Counted from the stretch's first letter, positions 43,901 through 55,859 are shown. The stretch is DNA of 64,000 nt from Chelydra serpentina (GCA_037349315.1 JBAIAC010000007.1:7006001-7070000); one strand, 5' to 3'. Numbers and translations: made by a program. The notes: generated from the letters alone by a model not told the origin.

Positions 43901-46900
43901 GGCTCATTCTTTCATAGCTTATTGACAGGCTTATTATGCCAGCCCTTTGCTTTACAAAATTTTGTTCCAGTAACCTAAGCAAATATCTGCTGTGTGCACC
44001 TTCAAGTCAGGTGTTGAGTAAGAAGGTGCCATTTTACAAAGTCACTGCAGTTTAAGCTGAAAACAAATCACACTTTAGCAGCAGTTCACAGAATAGTGTT
44101 GACGGCAGATCATATCTAACCCCATAAAGTTATACAAATTCACACAACCCTCACAGCCATTTTGTTTCCTGGTCTATTGCTCTGAGAGCCTTCTGCACTG
44201 GTAAAGATAAAACATACCATTTCTTGCAACAAATTGGTGATGTGTGAGAATAAAGGGCAGGATGCTGAAAGATACCAGGTACTTCACAAGGTGCCATGAG
44301 CCACCAATTCTCTTTCATGACTTTCAAAGTGCTCAAAATTCAAAGGACTGGGCCCAAACTTCCATCAGTTATTCCAGCCCATGAAGGCCAATTCCCTTTT
44401 TCACAAAGAATTCCCATTGCCACTCATGGCTTTCTCCTTCAGAGATATGTATTTCAGCCAGTAAGGCTGTAGGTCTCATATGGGATTATTTCTATTTCAA
44501 AATATAAATAAGGAAACCCCCATACCAAAGGGAACATTCAGTGTACAGTAGACCCTCAGAATTACAAACACCGTGGGAAGGGAGGTTGTTCATAACCCTT
44601 TTATATTTACAACAATATAAAAAAGCCTTGCAAGGAAACAGGGCTGTAATATAGTATGTCCTATATCAATGGTTTCTGTTTTGATGATTTCACTGTGCCC
44701 CTTGACATATAGCATCGCCAAATCCTAGGATTTTATTGAGTCTTGGGGTTTTTGGTGTCTTCCTTAAAGCCCCAGCTGCTAGAGTCAAGCGATTATTAGA
44801 AACTCAGCTTTCACTGAAGGGGAAATAAGTAGTTCTCTGAAACCATAAGGGCCAGAAACAGCTTGAAGGGGGGCACCTTAAAAGGCTCTAAAGCCAGAAG
44901 GCAAAGAATTAACAAAAAACAAAAATAACCACACCAAGTTCTTGTGATGTTTAGACCACTTATGATTTTGGGCATAGGTGCTGACTTTTGTTTTTGCCAG
45001 TGAGTGCTTCTGAAGGGGGGGATGGGAGGGGGAAGAGAGCATGTGAGTGTTTTGGGGGGAGGGGAGAAGAGAGTGAGTGCTCTGCCAGTTTTGGGGGAGG
45101 CTATTTTCAGCATATTTTAAACACTTTTCATATTCTAGTTATTGAATGTGTATCGTTGGTATCTTTACTATTTTAATAATTAAGTTATGAACGACATAAT
45201 TACATCATGAATTACAGTATATTGAAATCATTGCAACCACCTGCAAGCTGTCTTCACTAACATCACACTTTAAAGACATTGTCTCACTGTAGCTTTCTGG
45301 AGGAAACGGTCAGCAATCTTATTTACATCTAGTTCCCTGACATGGTCTTGATGCACATTAAGGACAGCTACATTATTTAGTTGCGTCTGTCCCATTGATG
45401 ACTGGAGATTATTTTTAAGTCTCTTGAAATTGGAGAATGAGTGTCCTGCAGTTCAGGATGATACAGGCACAGTGAGAAGGATTCTTATAAATTTGCAGTA
45501 CTTCGCTTCCAGAGTACTGCAAACGATTAAGATCTCTTTCTTGAAGGGTAACAGCTAATTTAGGCCCCGTCATTTTATATGTATAGTTGGGATAATATTT
45601 TGCCATGTGCATTACTTTGCATTTAACATTGAATTTCATCTGTCATTTTGTTGCCAAGTCACCCAGTTTTGTGAGATCACTTTGTAACTCTTTGCAGTCT
45701 GCTTCGGATTTAACTACCTTGAGTAATTTTGTATCATCTGCAAATTTTGCCACCTCACTGTTTACCCCTTTTTGCCGATCATGAATGAATGTTGAACATC
45801 ACTGGTCCCAGTCCAAGTCCTTGGGGAACACCACTATTTACCTCTCTTCATTCTGAAAATAGGCCATTTATTCCTACCCTTTGTTTCCTATCTTTTAGCT
45901 AGAGTGCCCGGCACTGCTTTCAGGATCATCTTATGATCCTTAATTTAATGACAAGCCTTTTGTTATCTTAATCACCCTGCCTGTTTACAAAAAAACCCAA
46001 ACACTCCTTGTCCCAAGAGCAGAAGTTATCAGCATGGAACTCATCACATTCCACACTCAAGCTCTGGCTCATGGGTGCTGAGCACACCCTATTCCCCCCG
46101 CCCCCGAGTGCTTGAGCCCCAGAGCACCCCCAGAGTCGGTGCCTAGGATTTGGGGGGGCCTAACTCATGGCTTTTGGATCCCAATATCTCCATACTATTT
46201 TACCTAACAAGCCTGGGAAGACAGCCAGCCAGGCAAAAAATTGTGATCTTATTTCAGTTGTAAATCTGTTAGCCCTAACTGAGGCCCCTGCAACCCCCCA
46301 CGAGTTGGTTGCTATCCAAAGAGGACAGGACAGATGAATAGGAGACACTTTTTTCCTGGTCAGTGTCCCCAGGTTTGGGAGGGGAGTGTCATCCATAGTC
46401 AGTCCTTTCTGTTAATTCAGAGGAGCTTTAAAATATTTGGGCAGGGGACCCACAATAAGCGTACACGTCTTCAGCCAAGTCTCTCCTTGCTGGATGTTGG
46501 TTAGAATAAAAGCTTCTGCAAAGACTAGCTGCTATAGCAATAAACCCTCCTGAAGATACAAGGTCACTGTGTTCCAAGACCACTAGTCTAGCAAGCCAGA
46601 CGGAGTTTAGCTTACCTGGAGGGCATGCTTGCTGGCACAATATCCCGTGGCGAGGGGGGCTCCCATGATGCCCATTACACTGCTCATAGTTACAATCTTC
46701 CCTTTCTCCCTTTGGACCATGTGATTCAGTACATGTTTAGTTAAGGAGATTGTACCCAGGTAATTAAGTTCCATTATGGCAGCGTAGACTTCCACCTTCG
46801 TATCCACAAACAGGGAGCGCTGGGAACGTCCACCATTGTTCACCAAAACGTCAATCTTCAAAAAAGAAACAAATTACATACATATTTTAACCACCACCAT

Positions 46901-49900
46901 ATTTTTTTTCCTGAAGCATGAGTCTTGCCCAGCTTTTCTCTCCCTAATATTTTCTAGCTTTTGTAGCACTGGGCTACTATTAGCTGCTGTAGGAGATGTT
47001 TGAGTCACTTTAGAGACTTAATTGTTGTGGGTTTCTACCACAAAGTTGAGGTTTGGCTAATTTTGGTGCTGGGTTAGTAAAAAGCTGACAAACATAGCTC
47101 AGTGTAACTATGCTGAGCAGTAGCCCAGGTCCATTAGAGGAACACTTGCAGATGGAAACCACATAGCAGGATTTAAAACGAAATACATTTAAAAAAGCGC
47201 CTGTAATCTTGTAGCAAGCAACATCTATGGCCCTGGTCCTGCAAGATGGTCCATGTGGGTTGACTCTTAGGTCTGCCCAGAGTTCCCTCATTGCTGTCTC
47301 CTCCAGTGGAGAGAGAGACAATTACAAAAACAGGCTGTAAAAGCATAAAATGACAAGGGAACTATGGGCACTATCTAAAACTTCCCACTTTATTACACTG
47401 CCTGGATTTCAGATTATGTTTGAAGTTAAAGGGACAACAGCAGAGCCCAGCATCTGGAGCAGAACACCTATGCACAGGAAAATATTTGACTCCCCTCTCA
47501 CATTCTTGATTATGAACTTTTGAGTTATGTACATTTCTGTTGTGCATGGTAGCTAATACAAACCGATATTACTAACACTGCGACATGAAGGTCTCTGAAT
47601 TCCATGTTTTGTGTTCAACTTTCAGACCAATACACACAGAGTTATGGTTATTCCATTTTCAGCATGGGTCTAGAAATGAGGTTATACAACCACAGATCAG
47701 GAACAATCAAATTAACTTGAGTAAGGATCTAAGAATCTATTTGCTCATATTTGCACCTGTGCAGAGCCCCACTGACCTCAATGGCATGCCCACAAGCAAA
47801 CAATTGAAGGATCAAGGACTTGATATACACACACACACACAAAATGGGTAACCAACTTTGCTGAATTACTGGAAATTCAAACAAAACCAAAGAATAAAGG
47901 TGGAGGGATAGGGGTGGGTGTAAACTGGGGGGGAGGGGTGGGAAGGACTCTGCCCAAAATTCAACTCACTCTGCCAAAATGCTGAAGAACTGTTTTAGTT
48001 GCAGCTTCATGGGAGCTTCTATCAGTCAAATCAAGGGGCAAAACAAGGATATCTTTACTGCTCAAGTTGGAGATCTCTAAAGTAAAAGAAAGTATTTAAA
48101 GGGAGCATTCCATCCAAGATACCAATAAGGCACATTTAATTCCTGATATTTTAAAAAAAGTAAATCCAACAGCCTCACCACCAACATAGCTTCCAAAAAG
48201 GAAATTCCATTAAGTGGGAAGGGAACAGATCTTGTTTTCTCAAACACAGAATCAGCTAATGGAGTGCTATCATAGCAACAGTACCAACACAGAGTACCAT
48301 TAAATGAAATGGGTTTGTGTACCTTGAACATACCAATACACTCCAGCCTACAAGGAATTTACACATTCCTTATAACCACTGCAATATGGTTTTTTAAATT
48401 AGGATTTTAACCAAGGCCTTCAGAAGCACAGAGTATCAGGATCCTTCACATTTTGCCTGTAGGTTAAACTGTTCAGCTGTGTGCATTCCTGAGAGCATGC
48501 AGGGTATTGTCCTCTCAAGATTTTATAAAAAAAAATAAAAAATGAATATTACGGTCACTTGAGATCAAATTGCAGTAAACTTGTAAGGCTAATTGACAAG
48601 AACCAGAGAGTCAGGGACGGTTGGTGGGACTTCAGTAGCTATTTTTAATGCCCTCTGCCTGGGAAACACGTGAATGATTTTAAGTACTTCCCACAAGAAT
48701 AAGCAAAGCATCAGAAGGCCATGCAGTGTTCCAAGACATCCTCTCACTAATGAATCACATATGCTGGCCTTACTGGGAAGGCCATTCACACAGTATATTT
48801 TCAAAAGACAGGTTCTTTTCCTTTCAACAGGAGAGAAAGGAAGCATGTAAACACAAACCCCCCAACTATTTTTGTAAAAGTTTTAGTTGGCAAACCAAGT
48901 ACTAAGCAAACAGCATAGACGTTCAATAACTTAAACTGGCTCTTGTACATTAAGATGTGGTTCCAGCCTCAAAAATGGTTTTGTTTGTCTCAGTTTCCAC
49001 ATCAAGTGTGCTCAGATTATATGACTTAAAATGTGTGCTGACAACTTTCTGCTTCTATTTAATCAGTAGAAAGATTTAGTGTAAAGCTAGCCAGAGTTTG
49101 TTCCATGCCAATCACAGATCCCAAAACTTCTAAGCCAGCCCTGACATTCTGAGCAGTTTCATCAGCTTGAGCCAGTGAATCCACACTCTTTGGGAGAGGG
49201 CAGAGGATGGACTCTATAGACACCACCTCTCCTGCTGGACCAATCCTCAGTCCCTCACTGTGTCAAGCTGCCATTTCTTTTGTTAATAATACTTTATGGT
49301 ACAGCAGAATGCTTACGTTTGTCAATTTCTTTTTGTTATGAAGAAGGATCTGAAGAGGCTTAAATGTATCTCATAAGATATTTTCACTATTGCATCACAT
49401 GTGTCTGTTTCTTACACCGAGTGCTCTTTAGGAGGCTTTCAGACTGATGAATATGTTAGCAAAGCCAAGTGCCATCAATGCCAAGTCTTCGCGCTGAATG
49501 CGTCAGCTTTTCTATTTGTTTTGAACAACTGACCTTTTCTCTCCATTGCACTGGGCTTGCTTCCTAAATAGTGGCTTGTGAGTCTTCTTTACACAACGGC
49601 AACAAAATTATTCCTCTCCCCCACATCCCAATATCTATTTGGGAGTTTTTAATTAGACTCCACCTGGTAACTAATTCTCTTTCATCTTTGATTGTTTCTG
49701 GGCCATAACTACATTCATCTTTCTCCTTCCATCATCTGCACACTAGAGAGAAAGTGGAGGGCTGCAGCAGGATGTGTTAATGATTACATTTATAGCAATC
49801 CAATATATGCAGGCTAGACTGAATCTGGTTTCCAGAGTGCTGGGCAAATACTGTTAGACCTTGTCCCTACCCCCAACACATGTTTTTTTTTATTAGAGAC

Positions 49901-50877
49901 GTTGCATTTGTGGCAAAGGTTGAGTCCCTGCTTGTAAACCTGGATGCAATAACCCCATTCTGTGGAGATGGAAGCCACCGCTGTTGGCATGTCCAGCTCG
50001 CATTTCATTCATCGACACCAATAAAATATTCCGCAGGGTAAACGATTTCCTCGGGGACACCTGTGCAACCTTGCCATTACCCTGTTCAAACATGCTGAAG
50101 GCAGACTGGACCCCTGAATGTTTCTGTTCAGTGAGGCCATGTCTACACAACAGGGACTATAGCAGCATACTCTCACCCCCATCTGTAACAGAGAGTAGGA
50201 GCTAGTTACAGCCACCAAGAAGTTTAGGTGCTATAAGATGGGGCTGAAGATTACAAACTGCCACAAAGGCAAGTTTAGCTGCACATCTTGGACGGCTCAA
50301 ATATTGCGTAACTTTACACTAAGCCTGCCGGAATTTCCACATGACCCCACCCTGTTGGCACAGTGCCCTTGAGTTCCTTTGAAAACAGCTTTTTATTTTC
50401 AAGACTGTTAAGTTCCCTAAAATTGCAGATAAGTGATTTGACAATCCCACTAGGTGCCTACGCATGCATCTGCAACTTTAGCACCTAAACATTTTTCATT
50501 TACTGCTCTTGTAACATTGCATCCTTCAGCTGGAGCTTTCTAAAATACATGTTCTAAGAATACACAGCTCAAAGAAAAGCATCTAGGTTATAATAAATGT
50601 AAGCTCAGAACTGTCTTTTAATTATGACTTTATTCCTGTTGTAAAAGAAAAAAAAACGTAATCCATTCAACAACTATCATGGCAAAAGCCAGATCAATAA
50701 TATGGAAGTTACTTTTTTACTTACCAAGACACTTCTGTTTCACCCTTTCCAATTCATTCTCTCTTCTTGCGGAAAGCACAATTAGAGCCCCTATCTTTGC
50801 TAGCTGGTAAGCTAACTCTTCTCCAATTCCACTTGAGGCTCCTGTCACCCAGACGACCTTGTCAGGCAGTTCATTTT
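34941..50877 (-). CDS. DHRS7: Dehydrogenase/reductase SDR family member 7 (exons 2-7)
   Basis: Six exons on the minus strand join in phase (50877-50725, 48076-47970, 46855-46616, 38931-38809, 35872-35657, 34979-34941) and encode 291 residues plus stop. The mammalian protein is about 339 residues, so some 50 are missing, as expected for exon 1. Classical SDR signatures are present: cofactor loop TGASSGIG in exon 2, VNNGG and catalytic YxxxK (YCASK) in exon 4, and the 'ICPGPV' segment in exon 5. The family reduces steroids, retinoids and carbonyl drugs with NADPH and is anchored in the ER membrane. The C-terminus ends KKKA, fitting a KKXX ER-retrieval signal. No disabling change seen. Confidence 0.95.
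35657..35872 (-). CDS. DHRS7: DHRS7 exon 6
   Basis: Acceptor CTTTTCTTCTCAG, donor GTG|GTAAGC. 72 codons in phase 0, with the family-specific '[11 protein letters not shown]' and the aromatic '[19 protein letters not shown]', thought to contact membrane. Confidence 0.94.
36417..36433. repeat. Poly-C tract
   Basis: A run of about 17 C in DHRS7 intron 6. Similar runs occur near 33690, 39576 and 57738. Their true length is uncertain in any assembly. Confidence 0.8.
37006..37155. mobile_element. 150-bp hAT-type MITE
   Basis: Perfect 15-bp terminal inverted repeats (CAGCGGTGTCCAATA and its inverse) enclose 120 bp. The flanks ttgtagat (36998-37005) and ttctagat (37156-37163) form an 8-bp target duplication with one mismatch. 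C-A-G ends and 8-bp duplication indicate the hAT superfamily. It lies in DHRS7 intron 5. Confidence 0.88.
38395..38631. repeat. 237-bp near-perfect palindrome (foldback MITE)
   Basis: The left arm 'ggcccagatttttaaaggta' through 'gtgatttaggcact' is repeated in reverse complement to 'aaatctgggcc' at 38631. The arms are about 110 nt, with a short central loop near 38503-38530. The RNA would form a long hairpin in the DHRS7 intron. It lies about 180 bp downstream of the exon 5 donor in transcript order. No clear target duplication. Confidence 0.88.
38809..38931 (-). CDS. DHRS7: DHRS7 exon 5
   Basis: Acceptor CCTTTCTTCTAG, donor AAG|GTAAGG. 41 codons in phase 0, starting '[16 protein letters not shown]' and including the SDR 'ICPGPVQS' motif that positions the cofactor. 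Confidence 0.94.
38965..39090 (+). repeat. MIR-like SINE fragment
   Basis: 'aatgcctcagtttccccatt' then 'catagaatgaggataatg' and 'tattgtgaggtttaac' are SINE core and tail landmarks, antisense to DHRS7, just upstream of exon 5 in transcript order. Confidence 0.5.
39560..41098. mobile_element. Composite dispersed repeat, possible solo LTR, split by a Penelope-like copy
   Basis: From 'tgtcacagactgg' to 'gtaacatcaca' the sequence has the look of one long repeat whose two halves (39560-40337 and about 40790-41098) are separated by a Penelope-like copy. It has TG...CA ends and parts such as 'tgggaaagtaccagcagtgc' and 'gcaattgttacatagacaat' that I associate with a reptile repeat. I see no firm target duplication, so the LTR reading is tentative. 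Confidence 0.4.
40338..40790 (-). mobile_element. Penelope-like element, 5'-truncated
   Basis: Starts 'gtttcagagtggtagcaatg' and passes through the same block series as the copy at 7006, including the partial coding end 'gacccagccactcccac', before breaking off near 40790. It lacks a short internal segment present in other copies after 'ccgcaaaaag'. Confidence 0.6.
41274..41565. mobile_element. MITE with GTATGTCTACACT ends
   Basis: Left end 'ggtatgtctacactgtaat', right end 'atgtgcagtgtagacacatcc', an imperfect inverted repeat. The interior is rich in 'ctagc' and 'gatctag' pieces. Related ends occur at 50138, 53239 and 63572, so the family is dispersed in the window. Confidence 0.65.
42443..42515. 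repeat. (ATT)n microsatellite
   Basis: Mostly uninterrupted ATT units broken by a few 'gct' variants. Confidence 0.9.
42520..44970. other. DHRS7 intron 4, unassigned part
   Basis: AT-rich intron sequence with no exon, RNA gene or repeat family that I can name. A loosely repeated phrase 'atgtgccaccaat' / 'acgtgccaccaatt' occurs near 42850, 42940 and 43011. Confidence 0.55.
44975..46145. mobile_element. Possible non-autonomous transposon with a nested LINE piece
   Basis: Left end 'taggtgctgactttt' and right end 'agagtcggtgccta' form an inverted pair, and both ends have GA- or CT-rich flanks with 'gagtgctt' and 'gagcacccc'. The LINE fragment at 45415-45930 lies inside. No target duplication was identified, so this is a weak call. 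Confidence 0.35.
45415..45930 (-). repeat. CR1/L2-group LINE fragment (RT C-terminal half)
   Basis: The minus strand can be read as '[16 protein letters not shown]', with the catalytic FADD, later '[19 protein letters not shown]' and '[13 protein letters not shown]'. These are the RT palm and following region of a CR1/L2-type LINE with stops and shifts. It differs from the CR1 at 59270 and belongs to an older lineage. Confidence 0.7.
46616..46855 (-). CDS. DHRS7: DHRS7 exon 4 (catalytic exon)
   Basis: Acceptor TTTCTTTTTTGAAG, donor CAG|GTAAGC. Exactly 80 codons, from 'IDVLVNNGG' to 'YCASKHALQ'. It holds the NNGG structural motif, the Ser upstream of the active site ('VTMSSVMG') and the catalytic Tyr and Lys of YxxxK. 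All expected SDR catalytic residues are present. Confidence 0.96.
47970..48076 (-). CDS. DHRS7: DHRS7 exon 3
   Basis: Acceptor TTTACTTTAG, donor AGA|GTGAGT. It completes a split Glu codon and encodes 35 residues, including '[12 protein letters not shown]', the Asp-Leu-Thr that binds the adenine ring in SDR proteins, and 'VLQHFGR'. Confidence 0.93.
48080..50130. other. DHRS7 intron 2, unassigned part
   Basis: No exon or nameable repeat. Short open frames near 49814-50218 on both strands overlap and lack domains. Confidence 0.55.
50138..50215. mobile_element. Fragment of the GTATGTCTACACT MITE family
   Basis: 'gaggccatgtctacacaac' resembles one end of the elements at 41274 and 53239. No matching opposite end was found. 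Confidence 0.35.
50725..50877 (-). CDS. DHRS7: DHRS7 exon 2 (cofactor-binding exon)
   Basis: Acceptor CATTTCAACAG, donor CTTG|GTAAGT. It encodes '[20 protein letters not shown]', with the TGxxxGxG nucleotide-binding motif, then the '[13 protein letters not shown]' helix with the Arg pair expected for NADPH preference. Exon phases require an exon 1 ending with a single base of an Asn codon. Confidence 0.95.
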
Positions 50878-50879
50878 CT

Positions 50880-53230
50880 GTTGAAATGACCAAGAAAGCA
50901 GTTTATGGATCACTGCCAACAGTGGTTCAAATGTTCACAGTTTATACAGAAACATGGACCCTCTCAATAGCACGGATTATAAAGTCACTGGTCAGTGTAT
51001 AACCAGCTATTAAGATTACATGGATAAAAGTGCTCAAAAGGTCAAGAAGTTCGAGTTAAGGGCACATGCAGCCATAATTTTGCCCTTTTGCACATTACAG
51101 TGCAGTCTGTTATACAATCACACTATTGATACATAATTTCCCCCTATAGTTTATCCCAACACACCCCAAACTGATTGTCAGCCATCTTGAGGATACACAC
51201 ACATACCCTTCCTCCACCCACCCCCAAAAAAGAAATCTACATAATTCAACAATATTTGTTAAACCACCGAAGATATTGCAGGTGTCCTCTCAGAACAGAC
51301 ACTTTTGTCCCCTCTTCCCTTTGCTGTTGAAAACTAATCTCCTGACCAGTAGCAGAGAGATTTCCCATCACCCTCCAGTTATTTAGGACTGATTCACTGC
51401 CACTGTTCAGCTGAGGTTAAAAAAACATATATATTATATTCCCCAATATTATGATTGTGACCACTGTCACTGAAGGGGCCATACTGAGAATGCTCAATCA
51501 GGGCAAAGAGCAAAGAATAGGGTAGAGGATCCCAAACTGGTTTATTCTAATTAGCTCCAATTCCCTTGTCACAATTTTCTACATGAGTAGAGGGTAACTG
51601 TCCAATCACCTTCATGCTTTCTTTGTGCCCTGGCCAGGATATCAACCTGATGTTGTCATATCCTTACCCAACAACAGGCAAGATGAAAGTGTCCTAATCA
51701 CCCGGTCCCTGGGACCTATTTATGACATTAACTGGATGCAACCTAGTTAGAATGTCATTGCCAATTAGAACACTAGCTGGACGATGATCCCCAATGCCTA
51801 CCACAAAACCACTGCAGGTGAATCTTAGCCAAAGGCAGAGATTAGGAAACCCAGCTAGGGCCAGAAGTGTTATACCTCTACCAGCCAGTAATGTCAGATG
51901 CTGTATCGTGCCACACTAAATAGCTCTCACCCATTAATTCTTATGCTCTCCATGAATTCCTTATTATTAACCCCATACACTGCATCTATGGGACTACTTC
52001 CTGACATTACAGTAACAGCATTCACATACAAGATGGCAATGTTACTGCTTACACGGTTAGCATCTGGATCGAACAACAGCTTTAATATCCAATGCAGAAT
52101 TTGCATGTGCAGGCTGTACACTTTAATGTCTGGACAATTTGGCTTTATGTGACCTGTTGTTCCACACTGGTGATAGATAACTGGCTTCCCTCCAAAGGCA
52201 AGCGGTTTTAAACTCTGGGCTCTCTTGTGGTTTTAGTAAAGTTTAGTAAAACTTTCATCCCTTTTAAATTAGGATGCATATTGCACATTTTTCCCTTGTG
52301 GCTTATGCTCCTCCCAGGATCTTGCTTCCAAATATTAATGCGCAATTTTTGTAGCTTTTGAACAAGATGGAGGCTTTTTGTCACACATGGCTGCATTCAC
52401 CTCATCACTCACTACTTCCAGCAATTGTTCTGAGAACATTTTCTTAAAAGACAGCCCCCTTTGTGAGCACAACTCTTCAAAGGTTTTTCTGCCAAGCATG
52501 GTCCAATTCTGAGAAATCTGGGATCTTTTATACGTAAGCGTTAGTGAAAAGGAAGACTACACTCAGAGATGCTGAGAAAGTCTGAGACCTCTTCCGATTC
52601 CTCCCTTACATAGATTATCTCCGTTATATTTGCATTGTATAGCACACACAGACATGTTATGAACAAAGTTCAACACATTTTGTCCTGGGAAGTGAAAATC
52701 TACGTGCACAGTTTTAACCATGTTTGAGTTGGTAGGCTTATCTTGTGTTTTTCTATCACTTGTATCCTCTGATCTTTGGTCCAGCTTTTGTTTTTAAGCA
52801 AACATTTCTCAAGTTTTTTTAATTGATAAAATCGTGACGTGCAGTATGTTTAGACATGTCTGATAAAGGTCATCCTACAAATAGAAAATACATCTAAACA
52901 ATTTCATTTTCTTGCAGTAAGAACACAACTGATAGGGCAGCATGACACAGGTGTTGCCCTGCAATTGGGGGTAAAGTTATCCCAGAATTTGATTAAGCCA
53001 ATGGCAATCATATTGTGTGCATTCAGCCGACGTGAATTAATAAAATAGACATCACATAGGGAAGGGTTCATTTGAATAAGCAGGGCTTCTAGGGGCAAGG
53101 TCAAATGTTGGCTGCAGGCTTGCAGGTTTCTGCTAATCAGAAAGAGGGGAGAAGAGAGTCAACAAACTGAGACAAACTAAGTACGTGGTTGAGATCTTGA
53201 GCTTGGGTGCCTTTGATAGAGAAGCTTATT
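50880..53230. other. DHRS7 intron 1, unassigned part
   Basis: No exon-like signal was found on the minus strand that could serve as DHRS7 exon 1, and no CpG island. AT-rich with short chance frames only. Confidence 0.5.
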
Positions 53231-53238
53231 ATAACGAA

Positions 53239-53516
53239 GGCTATGTCTACATTGCACTCCTTACAGTGGCAGAGGTGTGCCGCTACAGCAGAACCGCTGT
53301 AAGGCATACAGTGTAGTCGCTCTGTGCGCCAACCAATTAAAACCACCCCCAGCAAGGGGGCAGTAGCTTCATCAGCAGGAGAGCATATCCCGCGGTCACA
53401 GCACTGTCCACACCAGTGCTCTTCATCAGTAAAACTTGTCAGTCAGGGAGGTGGTTTTTTTCACACCCTTGATCAACAAAAGTTTTACTAATGAAAGTGC
53501 AGTGTAGACATATGCC
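53239..53516. mobile_element. MITE with CTATGTCTACA ends
   Basis: Left end 'ggctatgtctacattgcac' and right end 'gtgcagtgtagacatatgcc' are inverted copies of about 19 bp. The interior has a further small inverted repeat around 'cagcagaaccgctgtaagg'. Same family as 41274. Confidence 0.75.
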
Positions 53517-53822
53517 CAAGATTGTTGGGCATGTTTTGTTGGCAAGTAGTTTAGTGAAGTTAGGAGATGTAATGATCCAGTATGAGCTCTGTAGTTTAGT
53601 TCTAAAAAAAGACTAGAGAGAGTGTGCTTTGGATCAGTTCTCTGAAGCTATCCTGAGAGACTTTTTTTCTGACACCATACTCCATGGCAGGGAAGTGACT
53701 GGCCATTGCTGATCTGCTGCTAATTACACGATATCTCAGATTCTAGGTAATTATTTGGGATGTTCTAAACCTATTGTTTCTGTCTGTGTGCTTAAATCTA
53801 ATAAATAGTTTTAGATAAGAGC

Positions 53823-55100
53823 TACTCCTGGGGAAATTTTGCACCACTGCACATGTGCAAAATTCATGTCCCCTGTGGGTTTCTTCGCTTCCCCATAGAA
53901 AAAATGACTGACAGGGAAGCAAAGGTAAGATGCAAGAGCAGTCACGCACCACTCCCTAGCTGCGCAGGTACATTGCTTCAGGTACCTGAAGCAGCCAGCA
54001 GAGAGGTAAAACACCAGGTGGCTGGGGAAACCCCAGCCTGCGACTCCTACCCTGAGCTGGGATCAGCTGCTAGTCCCAACTGGGCTGGAGGCAGGAGGAC
54101 GACGGGACTTCCTCTTCCCCTGCAAGGAGTGACTGGAGCTGTGTCAGACCCACCTCCAGAAACCTACCCCAGCTGCAGGAAGCTCTGCATCCTCCCCTGT
54201 TTCCTTCCCACATTGCTCCTCAGCTGTGGTGGGGAGGGGAGGGGAGGGGAGGGTCACTGTACAGAGAGCTGCTCCCCCATCCACCCAACCCCTGTACATT
54301 TGGACCTGCCATACCCAGACACCCCTGCCAAGACTCACCCAGTACATCCAGAACCCGCCTAGTCCTCCATACCCAAACCCCACTGAACCTCAACCCCTGC
54401 ATCTGGAGTCCCCTTTACCCATAACCCCTGCATCTAGACCCCCACCCCTGCACCCAGACCACCCCCCAAACCCTCTGCACCACTGAGCCCCCACATCCAG
54501 ACCCCCAACTAGCTGCGCCCAGGCCCCCACCCCACCAAGCCCCACTTTCCCAGCACCAAGACCCCTCCACTGAGCTTCAGCCACCTTCACCTGGAAGCCC
54601 CTGCATAGTCCAATTGCCCCTGCACCTGGAAACCCCACCCACAAGCCTCTGTGAATCCAGATCCCCCCAACACCTAAACCCCCCACTGAGCTGCCTGCAC
54701 CCAGATTGTCCCACACTGAATCCTCGCACCCCACACCTGGATCCCTCCACATCTGGATCCTGCCTGGTTGAGCCTGCCCGCCCCACACCTGTTGTGCCTG
54801 GTGCAGAGAGGCAGGGCCCCATGGTGTTTCTGGGGCATGTCCAGGCCTTGTGCTGTCAGGATCAGGTGCAGCCTCACCCCTGAGTCCGTGTCCCGGGGGT
54901 GGAGGGCTGCAGGGTGATCTCCCACTTTGCGCAGCCAGTGGCCTGTGTACCCCACTGCCATGCTGGAGCCTCTGCATTTATTTATTGACAAATAAAACGT
55001 GCAGAAATTTTAAATATTGTGTGCAGAAATTTTAAATATTGTGTGCAGAAATTTTAATTTTCAGCATAGACGTTTTAGGCACAGAATGCCCGCAGGAATA
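53823..55100. mobile_element. Non-autonomous DNA transposon carrying a C-rich minisatellite
   Basis: Left end 'tactcctggggaaattttgc' and right end 'gcccgcaggaata' are imperfect inverted repeats. An identical 6-bp flank, aagagc, lies on both sides (53817-53822 and 55101-55106). Inside, 54270-54790 is a degenerate C-rich minisatellite of the 'cccctgcacctgga' type, followed by three repeats of 'gtgcagaaattttaaatatt' near 55000-55060. The superfamily is not clear. Confidence 0.6.
54270..54790. repeat. C-rich minisatellite
   Basis: Degenerate short units with the core 'cccctgcayctggacccc'. The strand bias is extreme (C-rich plus strand). The 195-residue minus-strand open frame is Gly/Val/Trp-rich because of this and is not a gene. 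Confidence 0.7.
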
Positions 55101-55384
55101 AAGAGCACACTTACTTGTATCAATTTCTCATCAGCCAGAAGCACTGTGTTGCCACTGATTTATTCCTGACACTGCCTGGGGTGAAAGAATTAAATTACCA
55201 CTGCTTTGGGTTCTGAAAATCCTGGGTAACACAGGCAGCAGATAACGAACAGCTGTTTATGATGGCAATGATAGGCATGCTTCCAGCACATAAATGGAAC
55301 AAACACATGGAAAGACACTTTGGAATTGGCTGCCACCGGTATTTGTATGGCCCTACCAATTTCACTGCAGTGAAAAATACGTCA

Positions 55385-55815
55385 CAGACTGTGTGAAATA
55401 AGCCCTTCCCCATGAAAGCCCATCTCCCCCTTGTGCCAGGAGTGCCCCAGCCAGAGGGCCCCTAGCTCCGGCTGGGCTGGGGAGGTCCATCCCCTGCACA
55501 GCTGCTCTTGGGGAGAGCTCAGACCCACCTTCAGGTGCCTCCCCAGGATGCTCTTGGGCTGGGTAGCAGCCCCAGAGGTTCTTGCAGCTGGAGGAGGCTT
55601 GTAGAGTTGGGTCTGATCTTCCCTGTGCTGCTGGGAGTGACCCAGCACAGGGCTCCTAATCTAGGCAGAACTGGGGCAGGACAGGACTTGCTCTTTCCCT
55701 GCAGGGCTGCTCTTGGAGCTCTTCCAGATGCAGATAGCTCCACACCCCTCCTCCCCACTCACTTCCTGTCCCCCTCCCTTTGCAGCTGCCTGGGGAGGGA
55801 ACATTGTACAGGCAA
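55385..55815. other. GC-rich repeat-like stretch
   Basis: GC-rich sequence similar in style to nearby minisatellite flanks ('ggagctcttccagatgcag', 'gcccatctcccccttgtgcc'). Overlapping frames on both strands argue against coding. Confidence 0.4.
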
Positions 55816-55859
55816 CTGCCCCCCATTCCAGACAGAATTATCATCTTATTTCAAAAGAA

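Noticed and set aside
47821..47842. Short CA run near 47830
   Set aside because: Too short to be worth a repeat entry.
54390..54977. 195-residue minus-strand open frame
   Set aside because: It is a reading of the C-rich minisatellite. Gly, Val and Trp content follow the repeat unit and other frames are equally open.
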